A DNA stretch of 64,000 nucleotides, taken from NCBI GenBank assembly GCA_017461725.1, contig JAFTXG010000031.1, positions 219,054-283,053 of the forward strand, written 5' to 3'. The DNA is from Lachnospiraceae bacterium. Lineage in GTDB: Bacteria; Bacillota; Clostridia; Lachnospirales; Lachnospiraceae. The position numbers and the translations under genes are program-made. The notes under the pieces are model-generated. The model was not told the origin of the DNA. It made no database searches and saw only the letters and a list, made by a program, of their open reading frames with translations. Below, piece by piece: positions 33,656 to 42,878 of the stretch (its first letter is position 1; every line of letters begins with the position of its first letter).

Positions 33656-34564
33656 ATGCAGACGAAAAAAATTGGTACGATCAATGAACAAAAGCGCAGG
33701 GATACCATAACAGCCTGGTTGTTTTTGGCACCAACGCTGATTTCGTTTGGAGCGTTTGTTGTCTTCCCTGTGTTTTTTTCGGCTTTTTTGTCATTTACAC
33801 AGTGGGATTTTATTTCAGGTATCTCCAGCATTAAGTTTGTCGGAATCAGAAACTTTGTGAAAATGTTTCAGGATGAGGAAGTGATTAATGCGCTGAAGAA
33901 TACATTTATCTACACTGTCACCATTGTGCCGATAAGTCTTTGTGTTTCGCTGGTCGTGGCATATATGTTGAATGATAAGGTTCATTTTAAGAAAACCATC
34001 CGAATGATGTTTTTTATTCCCTACATCTCCAATACAGTAGCACTAGCTACGGTGTTTAAAGGATTATTCCGAAGTGACGGTCCTATCAATATGGTGTTGA
34101 GAGATTTGGGAGTATCAGAGCTTCCGCAGTGGTTTTCTGATCCTAATCTGGCAAAGCTGCCCATCATCATTCTGGCGATATGGACCGGCATCGGATACCA
34201 GATGTTGATTTATCTCGCTGCACTGCAGGATGTTCCGACGGAATTGTACGAGGCTGCGGAGATAGACGGGGCTTCACCGTTAAAGCGCTTTTTGAAGGTC
34301 ACGATTCCGTTGATATCACCGAGCACATTTTATCTTCTTGTTGTGCGGACGATAGCAGTATTTAAGCTGTTTTCGTCAGTCAAGATCATGAGTGGATCAT
34401 CGAGCGAACGTATCAGTACCACTCTGGTTCTGGAGATTTATCGGGCAGCGTTTGGAGAGTATGAGTTCGGCTATGCGAGCGCAATGTCATGGGTGCTGTT
34501 TGCGATTATTTTGATGGTGACACTGGTTCAGATGTGGGGCCAGAAAAAGTGGGTTCATTATTAA
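33656..34564 (+). CDS. sugar ABC transporter permease, MsmF/LacF-like
   Basis: This membrane subunit has 302 residues and six predicted segments, the first being AWLFLAPTLISFGAFVVFPVFFSAFLSF. The EAA loop reads LYEAAEIDGASPLKRFLKVTIPLI, a good match to the consensus. The ATG at 33656 has AAAGGAG 5 bp upstream; earlier in-frame codons have none. It is followed 18 bp later by the second permease, forming the heterodimer usual for CUT1 importers. Confidence 0.94.
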   Translation: MQTKKIGTINEQKRRDTITAWLFLAPTLISFGAFVVFPVFFSAFLSFTQWDFISGISSIKFVGIRNFVKMFQDEEVINALKNTFIYTVTIVPISLCVSLVVAYMLNDKVHFKKTIRMMFFIPYISNTVALATVFKGLFRSDGPINMVLRDLGVSELPQWFSDPNLAKLPIIILAIWTGIGYQMLIYLAALQDVPTELYEAAEIDGASPLKRFLKVTIPLISPSTFYLLVVRTIAVFKLFSSVKIMSGSSSERISTTLVLEIYRAAFGEYEFGYASAMSWVLFAIILMVTLVQMWGQKKWVHY

Positions 34565-34582
34565 CGGAGAGAGGGGTAGCAT

Positions 34583-35419
34583 ATGAGAAAACAAAGTCGG
34601 ATAACGAAAATACTGGCGACGGTGATTATGCTCGGAGTCGGGATACTGTTTATTACACCTCTGCTCTGGATGATATCCTCCTCGCTGAAAATGAACCGTG
34701 AAGTGTTTGCAGTGGAATTTCATTGGATCCCGGAGGTGATACAGTGGAAAAATTATAAGACGGTATTAACCAGCAAATCCATCCCGATGATGACAATGTT
34801 CTGGAACTCATTTTATCTTGCCGTAGTGGATATATTGGGACAGGTTCTGTTTTGTTCGCTTGCAGCGTATGCATTTGCTATTATTCCATTTAAGGGAAAG
34901 GATTTTGTGTTTCTTCTGCTGCTGGCTGCAACCATGATTCCCGGACAGGCGACAATGATTCCGAAATTTATGATGTTTAAGTGGATGGGACTCTACAATA
35001 CCCACTGGTCGTTGATCCTTCCCGGATGGCTGAGTATAGGATCTATCTTCTTGTTGAGACAGTTTAACATGAAGATTCCGAGGGATTTGGTGGAGGCGGC
35101 CCGTGTGGATGGTGCTTCTCATTTCCAGATTTGGTTGAGAATTATGATTCCGTTGACGAAGACTGCTCTGACCAGTATTGCCATTCTTGCCTTTATTAAT
35201 TCATGGGATAACTTTCTTGGTCCATTGATTTATTTGACTAAGAAGGAATTATTTACGGTCAGTCTGGGTGTGAATATGTATAGTGCCGGTGCGGATGCAG
35301 ATCGAATGCATCTGGTAATGACTGCATCTACCTTGTCTATTCTGCCTATTCTGTTGTTCTTTGCGATCTGCCAGAAGCAATTCGTAGAGGGCATTGCGAC
35401 CAGCGGTGTTAAAGGGTGA
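34583..35419 (+). CDS. sugar ABC transporter permease, MsmG/LacG-like
   Basis: The second membrane subunit has 278 residues. The EAA loop reads LVEAARVDGASHFQIWLRIMIPLTK and the C-terminus ends EGIATSGVKG, as is typical for this subfamily. GAGAGAGGGG lies close before the ATG. It overlaps or abuts the next hydrolase gene, so the importer and catabolic genes are co-transcribed. Confidence 0.94.
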   Translation: MRKQSRITKILATVIMLGVGILFITPLLWMISSSLKMNREVFAVEFHWIPEVIQWKNYKTVLTSKSIPMMTMFWNSFYLAVVDILGQVLFCSLAAYAFAIIPFKGKDFVFLLLLAATMIPGQATMIPKFMMFKWMGLYNTHWSLILPGWLSIGSIFLLRQFNMKIPRDLVEAARVDGASHFQIWLRIMIPLTKTALTSIAILAFINSWDNFLGPLIYLTKKELFTVSLGVNMYSAGADADRMHLVMTASTLSILPILLFFAICQKQFVEGIATSGVKG

Positions 35420-35424
35420 CTTGG

Positions 35425-36564
35425 ATGGAGAGAAAATTTGTTGCTTATGCCAAGGAGAAAATGCAAGAGCTTATTGATCTGACCTGTCAGATTACACTGA
35501 TTCCGGCGCCCAGTTATCATGAGACCGAACGTGCGACATTTTGTAAAGAATGGCTGGAAAATTGTGGGGCAAAGGGGATTTATATCGACGAGTCGGGGAA
35601 TCTGATCTACCCCTGTTTTTCGGGGAAGAGCGGTAAATGGATCGTTTTATCTGCTCACATGGATACTGTATTCGACCTGGATGTTCCTCTTGAAATTCGA
35701 AAGGATGGAGATAAGCTTTATTGTCCGGGTATCGGCGATGACAGTGCGAACTTGGCTGTTTTGCTGTTGGGAACCAGGTGGATAATGGAGCATCCACCTG
35801 TGGATTCGGAATATGGTTTGATGGTGGTTGGGACGGTCGCGGAGGAAGTTGGGAGCGTAGGGGTTCCGCCAATGATCGATCGGATAGGTGCGGAAAATAT
35901 TCATCGTTTCTATAGCTTCGATGCCACTTATAATCGGCTATATCCCGATCAGGTAAACATTAAGAGTTATACGATTACGGTAAAAACACCAGGAGGACAT
36001 GCACTGGGTAATTTCGGTATGCCCAATGCGATTGAAGAGCTGGCAAAGGTTCTCTGCATGATATCGCAGAAGAATCTGGACTATATTAAGGGAAATAACC
36101 TTAAGCGGACCACCTACAATGCCGGGACCATTCAAGGCGGAGAGAAGCGCAATATCATTGCGAAGGAGGCTACTCTGCTGCTCGAATTGCGATCAGACCG
36201 AGAGGAATGGTGTCGCGTTTTGGAACAGAATATGTGGGACGCATTGGCTTATTATCGGAGAGAAAATGTAAGTCTGACTGCAGAGACGGTGGGAAATCAG
36301 CCCAGATGGAGTACTGTATCGGATGAAGTAATTGAGGCAATGACGAAGGAACACTTGGAGATTATGCATTCTCTGGGGTTAGATCCTCTGGTGTCCAAGT
36401 CAGGGACCGATTGCCGATATCCGATGCATCGTGGAATCCCCTCGGTATGTCTGGGGCTTTGTATGGCCGGAAATCCTCATAGTGTAGAGGAGTATTTGAT
36501 ACCGGATAGTCTGTCAAGCGGGTTAGAGTTATTGCTTGTATTGATGGAGCATTTGTTCTTTTAG
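35425..36564 (+). CDS. M20-family metallohydrolase (peptidase/deacylase-like)
   Basis: This is a cytoplasmic two-zinc hydrolase of 379 residues. The M20 motifs appear in order: VLSAHMDTVFD (His, Asp), GIGDDSANLAVLL (bridging Asp), GTVAEEVGSVG (catalytic Glu-Glu pair) and a C-terminal GNPHSVEEY (His ligand). The dimerisation domain lies between about residues 185 and 290. I chose the ATG at 35425, five bases after the permease stop; a GTG at 35416 is possible. In a sugar operon it may remove an amino acid or acyl group from an imported conjugate, but the exact substrate is not shown. Confidence 0.88.
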   Translation: MERKFVAYAKEKMQELIDLTCQITLIPAPSYHETERATFCKEWLENCGAKGIYIDESGNLIYPCFSGKSGKWIVLSAHMDTVFDLDVPLEIRKDGDKLYCPGIGDDSANLAVLLLGTRWIMEHPPVDSEYGLMVVGTVAEEVGSVGVPPMIDRIGAENIHRFYSFDATYNRLYPDQVNIKSYTITVKTPGGHALGNFGMPNAIEELAKVLCMISQKNLDYIKGNNLKRTTYNAGTIQGGEKRNIIAKEATLLLELRSDREEWCRVLEQNMWDALAYYRRENVSLTAETVGNQPRWSTVSDEVIEAMTKEHLEIMHSLGLDPLVSKSGTDCRYPMHRGIPSVCLGLCMAGNPHSVEEYLIPDSLSSGLELLLVLMEHLFF

Positions 36565-36568
36565 CAGG

Positions 36569-36623
36569 AAGGAGGACGGCTGTTGAGATTACCGTGATCG
36601 GTAGACAGAGGTCCTCCTTTTTT
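36569..36623 (+). terminator. terminator-like hairpin inside the sugar locus
   Basis: AAGGAGGAC (36569-36577) pairs with GTCCTCCTT (36611-36619), followed by TTTT. The loop is 33 nt. Genes downstream continue in the same direction, so it may be a partial terminator. Confidence 0.65.
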
Positions 36624-36690
36624 GGTGTTGGACAACTGGAATGGATAAACACGCGATTGGGTAGTGAGGATCAAGGAGGGAGTGAATATT

Positions 36691-37854
36691 ATGGCGGAGC
36701 AGCATTTTGACACCTATGTGGAGGAACTTCTTTTGACGATGGAAAATGTGCCACCGGAGGGAATCAGGAAGCAAGCCTACCAAGGTATGGCAATCTATGA
36801 AAATTATGTGGTGCAGTGTTATAACCGTGGTTATGTTAATGTTTATGATTTAAATGGAGCGGATGCCGGTTCACCGATAGGAGTTTTCAAACTGGCATCC
36901 TATCATGATGGGTCTGAAGAGATGCGTCCGGTGGGGGAACAGTGGGAAGCAGCCTTTTATACTAACCATTGTAATCAGGTCATGTTTGGGGCGAGTAAAT
37001 GGGACGAGAGAGATCCGTTCCCATTGTTATATGTGACCACCGGAAAAAAAGGGTGGAAGACAAAAGACGGAAGTTATATTGCTAAATGTGCGGTGGAGCG
37101 AATCCTTTATGACGAAGAACGTAGGCAGTGGACTTCTCAGTTGGTACAGACTATAGAATATAATGATTGTGAATACGTAGATGAGGGATGCGGTAAGGAT
37201 GGGATGGTTACCATAAAAAATGGTAAATTTGTTTACTGTGACCGAGAGCATTGGAACAATACGGAAAAGTATGAGGTACCCTGTTGGGGATGGCCTGCAA
37301 GCTTTGTGGATAGTAATCCGACGGAAGCAACAAAAGGTAAGTTTTATTTGTTTGGTGCCAGATTTTGTACATCTTATGCAGCGATAGGAGTGACTTCATC
37401 GGGAGACTATTCAAAGGTGATTGAGCAATTTGATAATGCGAAGCACAACAATTATATCATAACCCAGTTTTCACTACCGGAGCTGCCGAGGACAGAAGCT
37501 GAGTTCGGAAAAACGGTTACCTTGACACCAGCAGATATTGAAAATCAGTTTGCGACAGAATATGATATTGATGGAACACAGGGGGGAACCATGTACAAAG
37601 GGCGGATTTACTATTCGTTTGGATTTGGTGCACAGCCCGAAGATGAGCTATTCCTTCGAAAACGCAATGGCATACAGGTATTTGATATAGAAAAGGAAAA
37701 AATCGTGGCAAAGTTTGAACTGTGGAGAGACTCTATCATGCGAACGAAGGAGCCGGAATGTTGTGCAGTTTATCAGGGGAAATTGGCATTAAATTATAAT
37801 ACAGGTGAGACCAACTTGTGGGTGTTGGATGGAATTATAGAGTCGGAAAGGTAG
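36691..37854 (+). CDS. unknown protein of sugar locus, probable beta-rich fold
   Basis: I do not recognise this 387-residue protein. It has no signal peptide or membrane segment, so it should be cytoplasmic. Several blocks look like propeller blades with an aromatic-Asp pattern (MAIYENYVVQCYNRGYVNVYDLNGAD, then YIAKCAVERILYDEERRQWTSQ, then GGTMYKGRIYYSFGFG, then IQVFDIEKEKIVAKFELW, then NLWVLDGI). It contains about eight cysteines. AAGGAGGGAG lies 7-9 bp before the ATG at 36691. It lies between the M20 hydrolase and the FGGY kinase, so it is probably catabolic or a lectin-like binding protein. No function is claimed. Confidence 0.75.
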   Translation: MAEQHFDTYVEELLLTMENVPPEGIRKQAYQGMAIYENYVVQCYNRGYVNVYDLNGADAGSPIGVFKLASYHDGSEEMRPVGEQWEAAFYTNHCNQVMFGASKWDERDPFPLLYVTTGKKGWKTKDGSYIAKCAVERILYDEERRQWTSQLVQTIEYNDCEYVDEGCGKDGMVTIKNGKFVYCDREHWNNTEKYEVPCWGWPASFVDSNPTEATKGKFYLFGARFCTSYAAIGVTSSGDYSKVIEQFDNAKHNNYIITQFSLPELPRTEAEFGKTVTLTPADIENQFATEYDIDGTQGGTMYKGRIYYSFGFGAQPEDELFLRKRNGIQVFDIEKEKIVAKFELWRDSIMRTKEPECCAVYQGKLALNYNTGETNLWVLDGIIESER

Positions 37855-37859
37855 GATTC

Positions 37860-39548
37860 ATGAAAAAGCAATATACAATTGGATTGGATTTTGGTTCACT
37901 TTCCGGAAGAGGTGTACTTGTGGATACGGGTGACGGAAACATTTTGGCTGAGGCTGAGATGACATATCCTAATGGAATTATGAGCCGTCGATTGCCGGAT
38001 GGAACTCTGCTGGAGGGGCATTGGTTTTTGCAACATCCCCAGGATTACCTGGATGTTTTGGAATATGTGGTTCATGAACTGTTGAAACGATCAAATGTAA
38101 AAACGGAACAGATAGTGGGAATTGGTGTGGATTTTACCGCCAGCACAGTTCTTCCATTGGATGAGCATATGCAACCGCTGTGCAGTCAGGCGAAATTTGA
38201 AAACCACCCTCATGCATGGGTTAAATTGTGGAAACATCGCAGTGCAGTAGAACTGGCGGCAGATATGGCTCGTGTGTGCAGAGAGCAAGGACTTCGCTAT
38301 CCAGAGTGGCATGGCGGGCGTATTCCGTCCGGATGTCTGCTGGCCAAGGTGATGCAGGTCTGCGAAGAAGATGACGAGGTTTATGAGGCTGCGGACTGTT
38401 TCATGGAGGCTGCAGACTATATTACCTCCCTGCTGGCGGGAGGACCTGTATTCAGTGGGCCTTTTGCTGAGACGAAAGCATTGTGGAGCAGAGAGTCCGG
38501 TTATCCCGACGAGGATTTTTTTGCGGCGGTAGATCCAAGGTTTAAGCACCTTCCAAAAGAAAAATTAATCGATCATTTTCCAGATGCAGTTGTAGGGTAT
38601 CCGGGAGAGCGGGTCGGCAATCTTTGTGAGGCGATGGCAAAAAGGCTGGGTCTTTGCCCTGGGATAGCTGTGACCGCCCCCTTGATGGATGCCTATGCCG
38701 CAATGCCTGCAGTTGGAATTTGTGCGTCGGGCCGCATGATGATGATCGTTGGAACATCCACCGTGATGATGTCGCTGAGTGATAAAGAGAACTATCTGAG
38801 AGGGGCCGCAAGTTCTCAACCATGTGGTTACTATCCAGGAAAATGGAATCATGTGTTTGGTCAGCCAACCGTCGGCGATGGTTTGCAGTGGTTTATAGAC
38901 AATTGCACTCCGGGATGTGTTCAAAAGGCTGCAAAGGAGAATGGGAAGGGGATACAAGAGTATCTGACTGAGTTGGCGACAGAGGTAAAACCCGGCAAAT
39001 CCGGGCTTCTGGCATTGGGCTGGTTTAACGGTGGATCCTCATTGACCGGAAACAGCAGACTTTCGGCTCTTCTTTTAGGGTTAAAATTGGATACAAAGCC
39101 GGAGGAAATCTACCGGGCGTTGATTGAAGCGACTGCATATGAAGCACGGATGATCATGGAAACTTATGAGAAAGCAGGGATATCTGTCGAAGAGATTATT
39201 GCTTGCGGAGGGATTGCAGGCAAAAATCAATTGATGATGCAGATTTATGCGGATGTACTGGGAAAAAACGTGAATGTAAGCCATTGTGGACAGGCTTCCG
39301 CATTGGGATCAGCCATATTTGCGGCAACGGCAGCGGGGAAAGAGACCGGGATACAAAGTGTCATTGAAGCAGTAAAAAGAATGAGCAATCAGCATTATCA
39401 TGTATTGCGTCCGATTCCGGAGCATCAGAAAATTTATGAGGAATTATACCAGGAATATGGGCGTCTATATGAATATTTTGGCCATGGGGAAAATGGTATT
39501 ATGGAGAGATTGTCTGACAAGAAACAGGAGGAGGGAAATCGATGTTGA
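37860..39548 (+). CDS. FGGY-family carbohydrate kinase, ribulokinase-like
   Basis: The enzyme phosphorylates a sugar or polyol with ATP. The 562-residue length matches ribulokinase (AraB). Phosphate and sugar motifs are IGLDFGSLSGRGVLVD at the N-terminus, GVDFTASTVLP, GLLALGWFNGGSSLTGNSRLS and EIIACGGIAGKNQLMMQIYADVLG. GAAAGG is 8 bp before the ATG at 37860. It begins 5 bp after the preceding stop and overlaps the next gene by 7 bp. With the AraM-like enzyme at 42879 this suggests an arabinose- or ribulose-type pathway, although no AraA or AraD is here. Confidence 0.9.
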   Translation: MKKQYTIGLDFGSLSGRGVLVDTGDGNILAEAEMTYPNGIMSRRLPDGTLLEGHWFLQHPQDYLDVLEYVVHELLKRSNVKTEQIVGIGVDFTASTVLPLDEHMQPLCSQAKFENHPHAWVKLWKHRSAVELAADMARVCREQGLRYPEWHGGRIPSGCLLAKVMQVCEEDDEVYEAADCFMEAADYITSLLAGGPVFSGPFAETKALWSRESGYPDEDFFAAVDPRFKHLPKEKLIDHFPDAVVGYPGERVGNLCEAMAKRLGLCPGIAVTAPLMDAYAAMPAVGICASGRMMMIVGTSTVMMSLSDKENYLRGAASSQPCGYYPGKWNHVFGQPTVGDGLQWFIDNCTPGCVQKAAKENGKGIQEYLTELATEVKPGKSGLLALGWFNGGSSLTGNSRLSALLLGLKLDTKPEEIYRALIEATAYEARMIMETYEKAGISVEEIIACGGIAGKNQLMMQIYADVLGKNVNVSHCGQASALGSAIFAATAAGKETGIQSVIEAVKRMSNQHYHVLRPIPEHQKIYEELYQEYGRLYEYFGHGENGIMERLSDKKQEEGNRC

Positions 39549-40837
39549 TCAGAACAAAACATATTCCGGTGATCGGAGAGTATGAGGTGGTTGTCTGCGG
39601 CGGTGGACCTGCCGGTTTTGTAGCGGCGATTGCGGCAGCGAGGTGCGGAGCAAAGACTGCGCTGATTGAGCGGTATGGGTTTTTGGGAGGCATGGCAACG
39701 GCTGGTGCAGTGGCACCTGTCACCGAGTTTATGCACGATGGAAGATTGGTTGTGGGTGGCATTCCGCTGGAGTTTGTTCGGCGGTTAGAGAAGAGTGGTA
39801 AGGGGACCATGTGCACCCCCAGAGGAAATTTTGTCTGTCATCCCGAAGGATATAAGCTGGAAGCGCAGCGGATGGTGTTGGAGGCAGGTGTGGATCTTTT
39901 TCTGCATGCATATTTGTCCGACTGTGTGATAGAGAATGACAGAATCAGCCATGTGATTTTTGAGAGTAAGAGTGGGACGCGGGCACTAAGTGCCCGATAC
40001 GTTATTGATGCCACCGGAGATGGCGATATTGCAGCCATGGCCGGTGTGCCGATGCAGGATTATCAGTGCCCTCTCCAACCATCTACATTGTATTTCGTTT
40101 TGGGCAATGTTAAAACAGAGATGATCCGCGGTTATTATCCAGGGCAACCCGGCAGCAGCATGAAGCATGTGCGGCAGAAATTGAATGAACTGAGCCGGAC
40201 ACAGGAAGTACCTCAGTTTGGCGGTCCCTGGTGTTTAGCCGGGATGGGAGAAGGAATGGCTATTGTAAACATGAGCAGGATGGCCATAGACTGGACTGAC
40301 GAGGTTCAGGCAACAAGAGGAGAATGCCAGCTTCGGGAAAATATTGACAAGTTGGTCAAACTGCTCAGAGAAAATTTTGAGGAATTTTCAGAAGCGACAT
40401 TGCTGTCAACGGCAACGCAGGTAGGTATTCGTGAGACCCGCCATATTCGCGGTGTCCATGTGCTGACCGGAGAGGAATACAAGTCTGCGTTTTATTTCCA
40501 GGATTCTATTGCCAGATGTTCCCACCCTATTGACATTCACAGCGATAAGGACAACAGTCAGATATGTATTTATTTGGATAAAGCTGCATACCTGCCCTAT
40601 CGTTCCATTATTGCAGAGGGATTCCCTAATTTACTTGTACCCTCCAGATGTTTCTCCGCAGATCGCGAGGCGTTTGCTTCAGCCAGGGTGCAGGCTAGTG
40701 TCATGGGACTGGGACAGGCGGCTGGAGCGGCAGCGGCTATATGCTGTGAAGATGGCGGGGGTGTCAAAGATGTGGATATTAAACGCCTACAGGAGATCTT
40801 GATTACTTGGGGGGCCTATCTGGCAGAGGATGAATGA
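39542..40837 (+). CDS. FAD-dependent oxidoreductase
   Basis: The 431-residue protein starts with a dinucleotide-binding motif, VVVCGGGPAGFVAAIAAARCGAKTALIER, followed by YGFLGGMATAGAV, typical of the FAD_oxidored family found in carbohydrate clusters. A second FAD contact is VIDATGDGDIAAMAG; the C-terminal NLLVPSRCFSADREAFASARVQASVMGLGQAAGAAAA closes the fold. It overlaps the kinase gene by 7 bp, so the two are coupled. It may oxidise a sugar hydroxyl to a ketone, as other members do, but the acceptor and substrate are not known. Confidence 0.88.
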   Translation: MLIRTKHIPVIGEYEVVVCGGGPAGFVAAIAAARCGAKTALIERYGFLGGMATAGAVAPVTEFMHDGRLVVGGIPLEFVRRLEKSGKGTMCTPRGNFVCHPEGYKLEAQRMVLEAGVDLFLHAYLSDCVIENDRISHVIFESKSGTRALSARYVIDATGDGDIAAMAGVPMQDYQCPLQPSTLYFVLGNVKTEMIRGYYPGQPGSSMKHVRQKLNELSRTQEVPQFGGPWCLAGMGEGMAIVNMSRMAIDWTDEVQATRGECQLRENIDKLVKLLRENFEEFSEATLLSTATQVGIRETRHIRGVHVLTGEEYKSAFYFQDSIARCSHPIDIHSDKDNSQICIYLDKAAYLPYRSIIAEGFPNLLVPSRCFSADREAFASARVQASVMGLGQAAGAAAAICCEDGGGVKDVDIKRLQEILITWGAYLAEDE

Positions 40838-40865
40838 TCATTGACTGATGAGAAAGGGGATACAA

Positions 40866-41690
40866 ATGTTACTATGTTCTAATTCGGGAACCCATGCTGC
40901 AAATCAGGGCGAGAAACGCTATTCGTTATTTGAAGCAGTAGATTTTTTGGCAGAGGTCGGATTCGAAGCAATTGATGTAAATTTTTGCAAAACAACCTTC
41001 CAAAGTCCAGAGGGCAGAGAAGATTGTTTGGATGGTGATAACTGGCAAGAGAATATGTATCGGTTGAAAGCGCGGATAAAGGAAAAGGGGTTAGTGGCAG
41101 CACTTTCCCACTTGCCGTTTCATTTTGACTACGCATCTGATGTTCCGGTATATGAACACCCGATGATGTATCGGTCCATTGATGCTTGCGCTATATTGAA
41201 TATTCCATATGCTGTGTTTCATCCTCTGAGCAGCAAAGGGACGGAGAAAAAAACATTGGTGGAGGAGACGATCCAAGCGTATACGCCGGTTGCGGAATAT
41301 GCGTTAAAAAAGGGAGTTATGCTTGCAGTTGAAAATATGAAGCATACGACAGCGGAGGAATTGATTGGAATTTCAGAGCGGCTTAATTGCGGTGTGTGTT
41401 GGGATACCGGACATGCCAATTATGGTGGTGTGAAACAAGGAGAGTCCCTTCGGGCATTGGGGAAACGGTTGAAAGCCCTTCACATCAATGATAATTATGG
41501 AAAGGGAGATAACCATACGCCTCCTTTTTTGGGAACGATTGATTGGATGGAAGTAATGGGTGCCCTTCGGGAAATTGAATATGGGGGTGTTTTTAATTAT
41601 GAAATAAAAAATTCCAGAGTTCCGGAATCGGCAAGAAAAGAATATGCTGAATACCTGGTTAAAGTCGGAAAGTATTTGCTGAGTCTGTGA
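40866..41690 (+). CDS. sugar phosphate isomerase/epimerase (AP_endonuc_2 TIM barrel)
   Basis: The 274-residue product belongs to the xylose-isomerase-like TIM barrel family. Metal-ligand blocks are AVENMKHTT (Glu), VCWDTGHANYGG (Asp and His), LHINDNYGKGDNHTPP (His, Asp) and YGGVFNYEIK (Glu). The ATG at 40866 has GAAAGGGG 7 bp upstream. It follows the oxidoreductase by 28 bp. FAD or NAD oxidoreductase plus this type of isomerase occurs in pathways that epimerise or cleave sugars through keto intermediates. The substrate is undetermined. Confidence 0.88.
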   Translation: MLLCSNSGTHAANQGEKRYSLFEAVDFLAEVGFEAIDVNFCKTTFQSPEGREDCLDGDNWQENMYRLKARIKEKGLVAALSHLPFHFDYASDVPVYEHPMMYRSIDACAILNIPYAVFHPLSSKGTEKKTLVEETIQAYTPVAEYALKKGVMLAVENMKHTTAEELIGISERLNCGVCWDTGHANYGGVKQGESLRALGKRLKALHINDNYGKGDNHTPPFLGTIDWMEVMGALREIEYGGVFNYEIKNSRVPESARKEYAEYLVKVGKYLLSL

Positions 41691-41811
41691 GTCTTTTTTG
41701 GATAATTAACACTTGTGTTTTCAGGACTATTCCATTTCATGGACGATTATCAAATGTGTCTTGATTTTCGTGTGCTTGCTCATTTATAATATAAAGATGG
41801 AGGGAATAAAA

Positions 41812-42759
41812 ATGAAGTATTTCATTGGAATGGATGGTGGTGGAACAAAAACAGATGCGGTGCTTTTTGATGATAACGGGCATATCCTTTTCAGAGAGGT
41901 GAATTTGGGATGTAATGCTCGAGATGTAGGTACGGAAACTGCGAAGAATCGATTGAAGGATATTTTTTTGCGTTTGGCAGACAGAGCGCCTGACGGAGAA
42001 ATCGAGTCAGCGCTGTGTGGAATTGCCGGGAAAAAGCCTTATGAGAGTGCATTTGTGCAGGAAATCACCGAGCTAGTTAAGATTAAAAACTTAAAAATGG
42101 ACGGAGACATCAGCATGTTGCTTTCCGGCATGCTGGGAGCAGTGGACGGCTGTGGTATGGTCTGCGGCACCGGCTCCAGTCTGGGCGTGCGAAAGAATGG
42201 AAAAATGACGGCGATGATCGGCGGTCGGGGCTATCTCATTGATGCCCAGGGCAGTGGATTTTCCATGGCCCGCGAGGGACTGTACCATGTGCTTCGAGCT
42301 ATCGATGGCAGGGAAGAGCATACAGTGTTGGTGGAACTGTTTGAGGAGGCCATGGGAAAAACGTTGGCCGATGCAATTTCGGATATTTATGATGGAGGGC
42401 GCAGATATATTGCATCCTTTGCACACCTGATCTTCGAGGGGCGTGAGCTGGGAGACCGGGCATGCTATGAGATCATTGAGAACGGATCCCATAAGATGGC
42501 CGAGCTGACCTGGGCTGCGGAGAAGCACTTCGACGGGGAGTTTCCCGTGGTCATGGGCGGAGGACTGTTTGCCGCGTATCCGCAGTACGCGGAGATGGTC
42601 AGGGCCAAGGCATCCCCCAGGGCGAGGATGATCATGCCCGATGTGCCGCCGGTGTACGGCGCGGCGGTAGAGGCCATGGGGATGGCAGGGTTAAACTGTG
42701 ATGAAACGTTTAAAGCGAATTTCCTGAGCAATTACGCAGAGTGGAAAGCACGACAGTAG
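41812..42759 (+). CDS. BadF/BadG/BcrA/BcrD-type ATPase, N-acetylglucosamine-kinase-like
   Basis: This 315-residue protein has the actin-like ATPase fold: GMDGGGTKTDAVLFDDNG (phosphate 1) near residue 5, CGIAGKKPYES, VCGTGSSLGVRKNG (phosphate 2) and VVMGGGLFAAYPQY (adenosine). Members near sugar genes phosphorylate amino sugars. The ATG at 41812 has GGAGGGAA 6-8 bp upstream. It follows the isomerase by 121 bp. Base composition changes sharply within the gene near 42110, from about 40% to about 65% G+C, so it may be a recombinant gene (see findings). Confidence 0.9.
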   Translation: MKYFIGMDGGGTKTDAVLFDDNGHILFREVNLGCNARDVGTETAKNRLKDIFLRLADRAPDGEIESALCGIAGKKPYESAFVQEITELVKIKNLKMDGDISMLLSGMLGAVDGCGMVCGTGSSLGVRKNGKMTAMIGGRGYLIDAQGSGFSMAREGLYHVLRAIDGREEHTVLVELFEEAMGKTLADAISDIYDGGRRYIASFAHLIFEGRELGDRACYEIIENGSHKMAELTWAAEKHFDGEFPVVMGGGLFAAYPQYAEMVRAKASPRARMIMPDVPPVYGAAVEAMGMAGLNCDETFKANFLSNYAEWKARQ

Positions 42760-42878
42760 GATGGAAAACGTAGAATCCGGACAAGGTCTGGCGAAAATGA
42801 TCAGCGGTTGTTGATCGGAATGAAAAACAGGAGAGTTCAACAAGCGGAGAAGATTAACGAAATTACGGAGGCGAACAG

